Source: Prorocentrum cordatum
Lineage: Eukaryota; Sar; Dinophyceae; Prorocentrales; Prorocentraceae
Reading direction: 5' to 3'
DNA length: 64,000 nucleotides
NCBI GenBank assembly: GCA_963575745.1
Contig: CAUYUJ010020261.1
Location: 1 to 64,000, forward strand
The translations under genes and the position numbers were made by a program. Shown here piece after piece: positions 43,040-51,974 of this stretch. The stretch's first letter is position 1. Each line of letters starts with the position of its first letter. The notes under the pieces were generated by a model. The model did not search any database. It saw only the letters and a list, made by a program, of their open reading frames with translations, and was not told the origin of the DNA.

Positions 43040-46000
43040 TTGATGCTGATGCTGATGGTGATGGTGATGGTGATGGTGAAAAGTATGATGATGCGAGGAG
43101 GAGGTGGAGGAGGAGGAGGAGCAGAAGGAGGAGGAGGAGGAGGAGGAGGGAGGAGGATGAGGAGGAGGAGGAGGAGGAGGAGCAGGAGGCGGAGGAGGAG
43201 GAGGTTGAGGAGGAGGAGGGGGAGGAGAGGGAGGAGTGCGTATATAGCCATTTCGGCTCAAGGCCAGATGCGGGATCCATCCCCTGCACTCGGCGCCCCG
43301 GGGCAGCGGGACCGGCCTTAGCCTGCTGGCCGCCTCCGCGCGACGGCGGCACGACGGGCGCCAACAGCCATGAGGAGCACGAGGAGGACCTGCTACGAGA
43401 GCAACGCGACGGGCCTTCGAGGCCCAGGCCACTACGAGCTGCCGCGCGCGTGACTGGCGAAAGTATGCGGCTTGGCCTGAACGCCAAATGGAGGGACATA
43501 CCCCTCATGGTGGCCTCCATGACGAACGCCGAGTACCACGCCAATTGCGACAGCAAGTACAGCACCGCATACGGCAGGCACGACACCGAGCACGACAAAG
43601 AGGAAACAGGTGCTATGCGAGAGCACTCGCGGAAACATAAGGAAGAGGTGCTATACAAGAGGACGCACGGGAGGGGTGCTATAAAGAAGCACCATGCGCG
43701 TGTAGATCAGCACATCCAGTACATCGCCGTGGAGGTCTCATTGCAGCAGCAACAGCAGCAGCAGCAGAGCCACGACCAGGACAGACCACCATAGCGACCA
43801 GCACGGCGTCAAGTGCGGCGACTTCTGCTCCTGCGGGCCTCCGGACTGTTCTGGCTTCCAGAGAGTGGAACACTACGAATTGGTAACCGACGAGTCCAGT
43901 CGGGACGTCGGGAATCTATAGGAGAGCGTGCCCTCTATGCTTCTGCAGCCTCCAGCAGAGCTACCAGGTCCACCAGGCAACTCGGACCACATGCTGAACT
44001 TCGAGGACTACACGGACAGCTACGGGAGCCACCACAAGTGTTTCAAGGCCCATTGGCCGAAGTACGGGAGCCACCGACAGAGCCACGAAATCCACAAGCT
44101 GTACTACGAAGACCGCTCACTTAGCCAAGTGAGCCACAAGCAATGGCTACGTGGCCCACCAGCTGAGCCACCAACAAAACTACGCGGACTACCAGGAGAG
44201 CTGCCTGAGCCACCAGCTCGGCCTTGAGAGCCACGAGCAGAGCTTCGTGAACCATCGGCCGAGCCACGAGGTCCACTTGGAAAATTTCGAAGGCCGCAAC
44301 CTGAGCTTCGAGGGCAACGGGCAGCGCTACTGCCGCCTCCAACAGAGCTGCCAGGGCCTCCAGCGGGCCTTCGAGGACCACGGGCTAAGCTACGGGGGTC
44401 ACAGGCACAGCTACGAGAGCCTCAATACCCACCTGCCGGTTTACGAGAGCCACCCGGAGAGCCACGAGAGCCTTTAGCTGAGCCGCGTGGCCCGCAGGCT
44501 GAACCACGAAGGTAACAAGCAGGACTGCGAATGCTACTAGCTGAGCAGCGCTCGCCATCTGCTGCGCGACGAGGGCCACCAGCTGAGCTACGAGGACCAC
44601 CATCTGAGCTACACGAGGCACCAGCTGGGCTATGAAGAAAAGAGACAGAACCTCGAGGACCACCGGCACAGCTAGTCAGCCACCAGAGGAGCTACCAGGG
44701 CCCCCAGCAGACTTTCGAGGACCACAAGCTGAGCTAGGAAACCCAGAGGCACAGCCACGAGGACTGCGAGCTAAGCTACGAGGACCATAAGCACAGCTTC
44801 GGGAGCTATAAGGGCTGCTGAGCTTCCGGGGCCATGGGGTGGGCTACAAGGACGACGCGCAGGGCTATGAGGACCACCGGATGAGTTGCCAGGGCGCAAG
44901 CTGAGCAGCGAAGCAGCAAGAGCTTCGAGGAAAACTACCATTGCCACCACTTGAACCACAAGAGTCATGGGCCCAGCCCCAAGAAATTCCTGGACAGCTT
45001 CGGGGGCCACCTGAGCCTCGAGGGTAGCCACGACGGCCAGGACTGCGCTACGCGCGCTACCAGCGGAGCTACGAGGGCCACAGGCTAAGCCACGGGATTT
45101 AGCAGCGGTGCTACCAGGGCCACCTTCTGAGCTACGAGAGCCACCGGCGGAGCTACTGGGCCGACAGGCTGACCGACGAGAGCTTCCAGCAGAGCTGCTG
45201 GGGACACCAGCTGAACAACGCGGACCACAAGCTGGGCTACAAGAGCCACGCGCACAGCTACGAGGACACGGCGGAGCAGCGAAGACCTCCTACTGAGCTC
45301 GAGAGCGCCGCCCACGACTGGATCTACAGTCGGAGAGACATGCCGTGCTCTCAAGAACTACGGCTTGCAGGGGGAGCGCGCGGAAACGCATCGCCAGCAG
45401 ATTGGAGCAGTAGTGGCGACATTTGTAGTAAGATATGCACGGGGTCCACTTCAGAATGTCAGCGACGTCACGTGGGACATGGCGCTGAGGAGCTCGGCAA
45501 CGACGGGTCGCAAGGGGGCTGGCGCAGCCTGGGGCCCAAGGAGACCAAGCGACCGATCACCGTTGGTGATGCGCTCAAGGCGAAGCTCGGCATAAAGTGC
45601 GACGATTGCGTAGTAATACAGATCGACGCCCTGCTGACTACGGTCCGACGGGAGTGCGGCTGAGAGTCCACGGTAGGCAGAGATGCAGGCCGGCGGAAGC
45701 TGCAGTGGTGAAACCATTGGTGCAGCATGTCGCCCGTACAACATTCAGGGCCAAGACAGCGTTGCGGACAAGGGTACTACAAGTACCACGCTTCTGACAA
45801 AACATTACGTTTTCATCAAGTACATCATGAGCGACCCGGCACTCCTCTTCCTTCCCAGCCCTTTCCAGGGCCGCAGGAGATGTGACAGGAAAGAAAGTGG
45901 CTTTCCTCCTTCCCCCCTTCCCAACCCTAGAAGCGACCGTCTGGCGGCGTCAGGAGGGCCCGCGTCCCAAACCGCGCACGCGCCGGCGCGCCCGCGAGCG

Positions 46001-49000
46001 GGCGCGGACAGGGTGCCGCAGAAGCGGCTGCGCGAGAGTGAGAGAGATTGAGAGAGGGAGAGAGAGAGAGAGAGAGAGAAAAAAAAGAAAGAAAGAAAGA
46101 AAGAGGGTTACATATATCCATATACTTATACGACCACCCAGCGGGTGATAAGGAGGTGAGGGGGGAGGGGGAACCAACGTCTCACTCAATCGATCTCGCT
46201 ATCGATCTCACATTCGATATCATTATCGATCTCACTATCGATCTCGCCATCGATCTCACTATCGATTTCACAATCGATCTCACAATCCATCTCACATTCG
46301 GTCTCACATTCGGTTTCACTGTCGATCTCACTTCCGATCTCACAATCGATCTCACAATCCATCTCACATTCGGTCTCACATTCGGTTTCACTGTCGATCT
46401 CACTTTCGATCTCACAATCGATCTCACAATCGATCTCACATTCGGTTTCACATTCGGTCTCACAATCGATCTCACAACCGATATCACTATCGATTTCACA
46501 ATCGATCTCACATTCGGTCTCACTATCGATATCACAATCGATCTCACAATCGATCATCGCCATCATCAACAGCATCATCATCACCATCATCATCGTCATC
46601 ATAATTATCCACAGCATCATCGGGACACCGACGGGACACCAGCGGGACACCGGCGGGACACCGCGGGGCCCCGGCCGCCTGGAAGGGAATCATTTGGTCC
46701 GGCCGCGCCTCAGCCACACGGGACACCAGCGGGACACCGGCGGGACACCGCGGGGCCCCGGCCGCCCGGAAGGGAATCATGTGGTCCGCCGCGCCTCAGC
46801 CACAGGAGACTTTCTCTCGCCCGCCCACGCAGCTTCGCCTCGCCCGCACGGCACGCACGAACACGAAACCGAAATTTTCCTGGTAGGGGGGCTCTCCGTT
46901 CCACTTCGATCTCACCCCCTCACCTCCGATATATATATATAGATATATATATAGAAAGAGAGAGAGAGGGATAGAGAGAGAGAGAGAGAAACAAAACAAA
47001 GACTAGGAGGAGAGGGGGAGCTGGAAGGAGGAGGAAGACAAAGAGAGAGAATGATGACCGTAATCGTGGTGATTGTAATCGTGATGGTGGTGGTGATGAT
47101 GATGACGATGGTGTTGATGGTGGTGGTTGTGATGATCCGGGCGGGTGCGGAGCTGGGGGGAGAGACGACGGACGGGAGGAGGAGGAGGAGGAGGAGGAGG
47201 ACGAGGAGGAGGAGGAGGAAATGGATAGGGAAAGGCAGTGGGCACAGAACAGGGGGATGAGAGGTTTGTCGTTTCGGAGGGAGGAGGGGGGAAGAGTACG
47301 GAGGAGGAGGAGGAGAAGGAGGAGGAGGAGGAGAAAGGAGGGGGGAGAGAGGAAAGAGAAAAGGAAACAGGAGGAAGCAAGAGGATATGATAATGGCAAG
47401 GAGGAGGAAGACGAGGCGGAGGAGGAGGAGGAAGCAGGAGCTGGGAGGAAGAGGAGACGGAATAAATCTCACGAGGAGAGCGATAATGAGACAAGAGGGG
47501 GTTTTGATCTTTGATAAATTTGGGGTTCACTGTCAGACCGTCGCAGTGCAATGCGAAACACACGATGCGCAACGGAAGCGCCAGATGAGGGAGCCTGCGG
47601 GCGAAAGGCCCTGACCCAGACGTGAAATCACGCCTGGTGGAGGAGGAGGGCATGGGAGGCTCGAGTACCCAGTGGGCGAGCGCCAACCCAGCCTGGAAAC
47701 GGGGAGCGAGGAAAGGGGACACACCGCTGAGCACCAGGAGCAAGTACGTAGGCGTGAGGCAGCTACCTGCGTGCCAAATGCAAACGCAATAGGGCACCCC
47801 AGAAATCCAGTGCTGCAATGCAAGACTGGGCGGATGCGTGAGCACAACATGGGACGCTGATGGCCCTTTGGGAACGCATCTAATGAACACATTGAAGAAC
47901 CCACTGTTGGCTCGCGTTACGGGCCAAACATCATCTTGCACGATATGAGAGCCTGAAGATGCGGAATGCCAAGGTCCCCCCTTCAATGCCTTGTGGTCGT
48001 TGGGCAGGGGCTTGGGAAGCATCGCGCACGGGCACGGAGGCCTCTCATTGTCTGGCAACGCGCCAGATTGGACGGCACTCGCGTGCGAAAGTCCAGCCAG
48101 CTTCGCCTGGAAATGCGTTGATGTCACCGTCACGCCGCTCCTGCTGATCTTTCACGTTTGCAACATGTTCCCCTGGCAGCAGTGAAGATGAGACGGGGCG
48201 CTCAGCGCGCCCCACAGCACGAAGACTGGGCTGTGCATCGGCGTAGCTACGGGACAGCACCGGCCGAGTGTCCAGCTGCTCCTGCCGCAGCTGCTCCTGC
48301 TGTGTGCCGAGCTGGTCCTGCTCCGAACCCGCTGCGCCAGGCCCGAGGGCGCGAGCGTCGGCAGCGCACATGCGCCGCTGGGAGCGAGGGGGGATATTGA
48401 GTTGAGGCTACCTCAGGCCGTCTTGGGTGCATCTTGGGCCGTCGTGGAGGCACATTGGGGCCACCTTAGCCGTCTCGGAAGTCACCTTGGGCCATCCTGG
48501 GAGTTGGTCTGCCTCCGCTCGCTCGCCGACTTCGCGCGTCGCACCCCCAACGACGCCATCGCCGGCTGCCCGCCCCCCCGACGCCACCGAGCCCGACCCG
48601 GGGGCGGTCCCCGGAGGCAGGCACGCGGAGGCCGAGGGCAGCAGCTCTGGCGAAGCCTACAGGCAAGCAGGATCGCAAGGATGCGCGACAGGGCTGCAAG
48701 GGCCCCGGACGCCCACTTCGAAGCTTTTCGAGCGGGGCGCGGCCAGCGAAAGCGGCGAAGGGACGGGCCGAGGAGGCAAGGATGCAAGGGTACCCTTGGG
48801 AAGGTTGCCCATCCTTACTATGCGGGTTGACTGCATCGTCAGCTCTAACGTGCCTGCTGCCTGAATGGTCAGCCCCGGGGAGCATGAAGAGCGCGGCGCC
48901 CGGCGACAACCTCTCTAGGAGAGCGGGGCGTCGCAGGCGGAGTCGCACTGGTGCGGCCCATTGAGGCAGGCAGGGGGGCGTCTCTTTTGAACAACGCTAT

Positions 49001-50606
49001 GCTTTTCGCGGGCATTCAAGGCCTCGCCAGAGCGTGGTGGACCTTGGCAGCGCTGCGGCCCACCATGCGGCGGGTGACGTTTCCACAGCCCAGGACTCGC
49101 ACATCCCCAGGGGTTGCCTTGGGGATGCCTGTGAGGCGCGCCGCCGTCAGGGCGGCTAGCGCCTCGGAAGGGAGGTCGCCGATGGCCAGGCGTGCCAGCG
49201 TGTTGGCCCGGGGTCGACCGCCTCCAACGGTTCAGACAAAGTCCCACTGGTGGTTCCTCAGCAGCGTCGTCAGGCGGCGGAGCGGGAGACGCGTCAGCGC
49301 CGGCTTGTGGTCCTTCGACTCCCTCAGGTGTCCCCGACGTCAGCGACGTAGCCGGCGACGGAGCAGGTCCATCTCTCGGCACGACAAAACTGATCATACC
49401 CAGTGGCAGAGGTGGCAGCGCGAGAAGAAAGAGGAATAACCTAACTGTCCTTCAGCCAGACGCTCGGCTACAGGCGGCGCGGGCGGCCCTGGTGGAGGCA
49501 GCGGAGGCGGACCTCCCATCCACCCAGTCTTGAGTCGGGCGTGTCACTCTACATGAGAATACTTGTTTCACAAACAAACAAAGCATGGTCACGATTTTTC
49601 TATCATGTTTGATATTTGTTTGATTTTTGTTGACTATGTTGCATTTGTCCTCCGAACTCCGCCTGTAGGAGGACATGCCCGACCTGAACCCAGTCGTGGT
49701 CGGCGGCGGCGCCGGCCACGGAGGCGGAGCAGGCCAACGCGGCGCCGGCGCCGGCGCCGGCGGAGCGCCGCCACTTCCCGCCCAGTACATGGAGGGGCGC
49801 GGCTCCTCGCCCTCGCAAGTCAGGAGGGGAAAAAACACACAGACACAATTATTCGTCGATCCCCCAGAAAATATAGGAAAATATGGGAAGTGGGGGGGAA
49901 GACAAAAACCCAGAAAATATGGGAAAGTATAGGGAATCCTTTTATTTGTGTGTATTTATTTGTGTGTCCCAGGGCCCCTTCAGCAAGGGAGCACGCTGGG
50001 CCCGAGCCGTGAGCGTGCGCGGGGCAGGTGCCACACGGCTGCGGCTACGGCTCGGGCCCTCAAAGGGCGGAGGGCCAGGAAGGAAGAGGAAGAGGGACAT
50101 CGTAGGAGGAAAAGGTGCCCTTACCTATGCCCTTCGCCCGTTTTCCCCTTTGTGGGGCTCCTGGGAGACCCTCGTCGCCACCGCTGGAGTCGCATCGAAA
50201 TTCTGGTCGGTTCGCACCCCGGAGAGGTTCAGGGAGTAGCGGTATAGGTACCTTTTGGCTTCCCCAGAGTGTGAGGAGGAGGCGCATGATTGTACGGAGT
50301 CGGATGATTGCGTCCCCGCCCTCCTTGCTTTGCTCCTCCTCTTCCCTCCCTCCCTCCCTCCCTTCATCACCCCCCCGCCTCCGCCATATTGCCCTCCTTC
50401 TCCCTTTTGTTCGTCCCCCTCTCCTCCCTCGCCCCTCTCATCCTCCTCCATCCTCTCCTCCACCCCTAGCACCTCCTCTTGCTCCCCTCTCTCCTCTTAT
50501 TCCCTCTGCCTCTTGGCTTGTGTGGCTGTCCCTCGGCCCGCACGCCGTGCGAGGCACGTGATGCTACCAAAGGCGGTCGCGAAGGACATGTACAAGCTAA
50601 CCAACG
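38583..50606 (+). CDS. CKS1: CKS-type CDK regulatory subunit, 5' part (two exons)
   Basis: Exon 1 (38583-38658) follows TTCCGTTTCAG and has an ATG at 38594. It encodes MVHYPDE, then IEYSEKYMDDKFEYR. Exon 2 (50554-50606) follows GCGAG and encodes HVMLPKAVAKDMYKLTN. The exons join in phase 2 (AG|G, Arg), giving the EYRHVMLPK core of CKS proteins. CKS subunits bind cyclin-dependent kinases and phosphorylated targets; by recollection the Lys of SEKY and the Arg of EYR contribute to the phosphate pocket. The donor is GC (GCAGCG) and the intron is about 11.9 kb. The C-terminal half (W..LG..QS.GW..H.PEPH.LLFRRP) was not found before 64 kb. An 18-nt piece at 50944-50961 fits in phase but not in sequence. 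It may be a gene with further distant exons, or a broken copy. Confidence 0.7.
38680..39080. repeat. CGT tract, then GGA tract, in CKS intron
   Basis: (CGT)n with variants at 38688-38815 and GGA/GGG repeats at 38930-39070. Both lie just inside the predicted giant intron. Confidence 0.9.
39917..40060 (+). repeat. Dispersed repeat, copy 1
   Basis: GAGGGGGGTGATGAC.AGGGGG, CATGGCGTGGGCCA, CATGGCGCCTC and GGGCCGCGCAC occur in the same order at 63866-64000. The right limit is not defined because the second copy runs off the window. Confidence 0.75.
40107..40258 (+). repeat. Dispersed 150-bp repeat, copy 1
   Basis: It shares GGTCGAGGCCAGACCTCCAA, GTCGAAGGATCGCTCCGCAT and TTCTCCACGCCAATGGC with 55817-55973 at about 85 percent identity. 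Ten bases before and after, a short direct repeat (CTTTCGTAGGTCGAGGGTGC at 39886 and 40254) brackets a larger block here. Confidence 0.8.
40405..40985. repeat. GGA/GGC tracts
   Basis: GGA with GGC variants at 40405-40580 and GGA again at 40915-40985. The poly-Gly, Glu or Pro frames crossing this region are shadows. Confidence 0.85.
41120..41278 (+). mobile_element. Intron-like element with splice sites, copy 1
   Basis: The sequence GTATCTTTTCC ... TTCCCCAG has canonical GT-AG ends and is related over most of its length to 50115-50267. It is bracketed by an exact 13-bp direct repeat (GGGCGCGGAGGCA at 41104-41116 and 41283-41295), as expected for an insertion. Removing it joins ..LGAEAK to EWARRQDEVM in one open frame. 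Confidence 0.7.
41690..43085. repeat. 1.4-kb GAT/GGT/GCT trinucleotide tract
   Basis: Nearly all triplets are GAT, GGT, GCT, GAC or GTT, with pure GAT runs at 42430-42475, 42898-42930 and 42980-43040. All three + frames and the reverse frames stay open as poly-Asp, poly-Met, poly-Trp-free Leu/Ile or poly-His chains. It lies in the predicted CKS intron. Confidence 0.95.
43241..43262 (+). other. Spliced-leader relic inside the CKS intron
   Basis: The 18 bases from TAGCCATTT to GGCTCAAG match the dinoflagellate spliced leader with one change (C for T in the T-run); three more differences lie in the first four leader bases. It ends exactly at the AAG 3' end of the leader, where an mRNA body would start. 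The reading frame below follows. Confidence 0.7.
43465..43794 (+). CDS. His/Lys-rich protein downstream of leader relic
   Basis: The frame is open from the spliced-leader relic (43254) to the TAG at 43794; the first ATG is at 43465, giving 109 residues. The product has an ordered start (MRLGLNAKWRDIPLMVASM), the Cys/Tyr segment NAEYHANCDSKYSTAYGRHD, a charged helix (EETGAMREHSRKHKEEVLYK), IQYIAVEVSL and a Gln tract. No family is recognised. With no introns and a leader relic it looks like a retroposed cDNA that landed in the CKS intron. Upstream codons (SHEEHEEDLLREQ) also look coding, so a non-ATG or lost start is possible. Confidence 0.45.
   Translation: MRLGLNAKWRDIPLMVASMTNAEYHANCDSKYSTAYGRHDTEHDKEETGAMREHSRKHKEEVLYKRTHGRGAIKKHHARVDQHIQYIAVEVSLQQQQQQQQSHDQDRPP
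43950..45300. repeat. 15-bp minisatellite (SHEDH/LSYED-like)
   Basis: Degenerate units of 15 bp (GAGCYACGAGGACCA or CAAGCTGAGCTACGA). One frame reads five-residue steps such as LSYED, SHEVH, SYESH; stops interrupt it about every 100 codons. On the minus strand it reads Val/Ala/Leu repeats. The multiple-of-3 period suggests descent from a coding repeat. Confidence 0.8.
45340..45663 (+). CDS. Possible hypothetical protein
   Basis: A 107-residue frame with ATG at 45340 and a non-repetitive, Cys-containing sequence (SKICTGSTSECQRRHVGH, KRPITVGDALKAKLGIKCDD, VIQIDALLTTVRRECG). A second frame over 45365-45595 is equally protein-like (RALKNYGLQGERAETHRQQI), so the true frame or a frameshift is unresolved. 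No family is recognised. Confidence 0.3.
   Translation: MPCSQELRLAGGARGNASPADWSSSGDICSKICTGSTSECQRRHVGHGAEELGNDGSQGGWRSLGPKETKRPITVGDALKAKLGIKCDDCVVIQIDALLTTVRRECG
46185..46555. repeat. 12-bp satellite ATCGATCTCACA
   Basis: About thirty 12-bp units of ATCGATCTCACA and variants (ATTCGGTCTCAC, TATCGATCTCAC). Larger blocks are themselves repeated: a roughly 70-bp segment with CACATTCGGTTTCACTGTCG occurs twice. The dense ATCGAT palindromes are notable. Confidence 0.95.
46624..46803. repeat. 90-bp direct tandem duplication
   Basis: Two nearly identical copies (GGGACACCAGCGGGACACCG ... GCGCCTCAGCCACA) differ at about four positions. Each copy starts with its own 12-bp step GGGACACC(A/G)GC. Confidence 0.9.
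46930..49191. other. GA/GGA tracts and unassigned sequence
   Basis: TA/GA microsatellites at 46930-46990, GTG/GGA tracts at 47060-47220 and 47300-47460. 47500-49190 is unique GC-rich sequence with frames on both strands and no recognised family. A 376-codon minus-strand frame (48133-47003) is discussed among the rejected items. Confidence 0.4.
49530..49687 (+). mobile_element. TIR element, 8-bp TSD family (158 bp)
   Basis: The termini TTGAGTCGGGCGTGTC and ACATGCCCGACCTGA are inverted repeats. An exact 8-bp duplication ACCCAGTC flanks it (49522-49529, 49688-49695). No coding capacity. The interior is AT-rich. Confidence 0.85.
49820..49982 (+). mobile_element. 163-bp introner-like element, copy 2
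   Basis: Exactly 163 bp, flanked by GCAAG (49815-49819, 49983-49987). It starts TCAGGAGGGGAAAAAACACA and ends GGCCCCTTCA. With the duplication it offers a GC donor (GCAAGT) and acceptor TTCAG. The interior matches copy 1 at 30489 (GTGGGGGGGAAGACAAAAAC, TTATTTGTGTGT). Confidence 0.9.
50115..50267 (+). mobile_element. Intron-like element with splice sites, copy 2
   Basis: GTGCCCTTACC ... TTCCCCAG, related to 41120-41278 (shared CCTCGTCGCCACCGCTGG and GAGAGGT.C.GG.AGTAGCGG). Near its ends AAAAGGT(G/A)CC lies in opposite orientations, which suggests inverted termini. The 41-kb copy's clear 13-bp direct repeat is only partly matched here (AGGAGG). Confidence 0.7.
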
Positions 50607-50609
50607 GCG

Positions 50610-51974
50610 CCATCTCCTCCACCCCTCCCTCCACCCTCCCCCATCCTCTCTCTCCACCCTCCTCCTCCCCTCCACTCTCCCTCCCTCCACCCTCCTTCTC
50701 CCCTTCCCTCCCTCCTCTCCCCCCCCATCCCTCCCTTCCGCCGCCGTCCCCCCCGTGTTCTGCCCAGCCCCCGGTTCCTGCGGACATCATTCCGGATCCA
50801 CCGCTTCGTGTTCTCCTATCAGGCTCCTTGGCCCAACGAGTCCCGCCACCCGTTTCCCGTCCGCCATCCCAGTTCGCACACTTCTCCTCAGTTTTATGCG
50901 CGTCCTCCCCTTCCCTCCCCTTTCCCATCCCCCTGCTTCGCAGATTGCTGGAACCATGTGGGTAACCATGACCAGAACTTGCACGGCAAGGGGGAATAGT
51001 GGTCGTTCTGGTCTAGGGGTGCACGAGCCGCTGAGTGATCTAACAGCCGCGAAGCGAGTCAGCTCGCAAATCCTTCGCACGCCCCCCACGCACCTCTGCC
51101 TCTGCTTGAGAAGTGCTCGGTCCCTATTCTCGCTTGCTACTTTCTCCTCCGCCACCGACGCACATAGGTGTTCATCTCGCAGTGCTGGTTCTCATCTTCC
51201 TTTCGAAGGTTTTCTGCGCCTTGTCGCGAGCGTTCTGGAGGCGTCGGAATCGTCCCGAACGGCCGCATGAGGCTCGAGCTATGGCCCGAACACCAATGGA
51301 AGCTGGAACCTCAGCTGGACCTGGATCCGGAAGGAAACAGCACCAGGAGCAGTCGGGGCTCAAGAGACGGGGGTCAATGCGAACGGGGGTCGGCCAAACG
51401 GGCGCACTGACCCGGGTTGGGGTGCAGGATCCTGCAGGATGCTGCAAGGCCCGGCTGACCCGGGTCTGCATGAACCCGGGTCAGTGCGTCCCCGAAGCGG
51501 GACCGAGGCCCCAGAGAGGGCCCGAGCCAGATGCAGAGCCGGAGCCTGGGTGGGTGGCGGGTGCGGCGGGTGCGGAGCCGGCTGCTGGCCAGCGGCGTGA
51601 CCCAGCTCGAGGCCGGCAGCAGGTCGGAGTTGGGAGGGCGCTCGGAGCTGGCGGCGCCACACCTGGAGCCAGGGCTTCGGCCAGCTGCGGCATTCGCATC
51701 ACAATTTGAACCGATGCGGCGTGCTTCGCGCAGTGGCGGGGCAGGCAGGGGCGGCATGCTGGGTGGAGCCCCGCCGTCTTGGAAAGACGCGCGTCGGCCA
51801 TGGGGGGGGCAGCCAGAGGTCGGTCGTGATGGGGCCCAATGGCTTGGGAGAAGCGTGTGCTATGTTCGGTCATGCGGCGAGATGCTGAACCCAGTTTGAT
51901 ACTCGGACGTGCTTGGTGGCAGGTGTACATGAGGGTGAAGAGCGTGCCACGTGCGCGATCTCGAGCACTATCTT
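50610..51974. other. Pyrimidine tracts and unassigned sequence
   Basis: The CCCTCC-rich stretches at 50320-50520 and 50625-50760 bracket CKS exon 2. 51370-51490 has repeats around TGCAGGATCCTGCA and GACCCGGGT that recur at 53150-53215. No further gene is fixed; a 198-codon frame at 51113-51709 is Pro/Gly/Arg-rich and has no family. Confidence 0.45.

Larger units (their letters stand above)
49230..50330 (+). pseudogene. Reading frame interrupted by three short elements
   Basis: Frame segments run 49192-49529, 49688-49819, 49983-50114 and 50268 to about 50330. Between them lie three different insertions: an 8-bp-duplication TIR element, a 163-bp element and a GT-AG element. Removing each insertion with one target copy leaves a single open frame: LQPDARLQAARAALVEAAEA, then PATEAEQANAAPAPAPAERR, then KGARWARAVSVRGAGATRLR, KRKRDIVGGK and ECEEEAHDCTESDDC. 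No family is recognised. Either the insertions are spliced as introns, or this is a dead gene. It lies in the predicted CKS intron. Confidence 0.4.

Noticed and set aside
42284-43321. 345-codon Asp/Met-rich + strand frame
   Set aside because: It is the direct translation of the GAT/GGT tract; all other frames there are equally open.
44143-44160. Reverse-strand spliced-leader-like match (CAATGGCTACG)
   Set aside because: Only about ten bases agree and no reading frame follows on the minus strand. Expected by chance in a 15-bp repeat.
46185-46555. Possible CRISPR or origin iterons
   Set aside because: The 12-bp repeats have no spacers, and all other evidence points to a dinoflagellate nuclear genome rather than a plasmid.
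47003-48133. 376-codon minus-strand frame
   Set aside because: About 230 residues are non-repetitive, so it was considered, but no family, splice site or relic supports it, the rest is a GGA-tract shadow, and all convincing genes are on the other strand.
50944-50961. 18-nt exon giving DCWNHVG as a continuation of CKS
   Set aside because: It fits in phase with an AG acceptor and GT donor, and W..VG loosely recalls W..LG of CKS, but five residues would be missing and what follows does not match the family.
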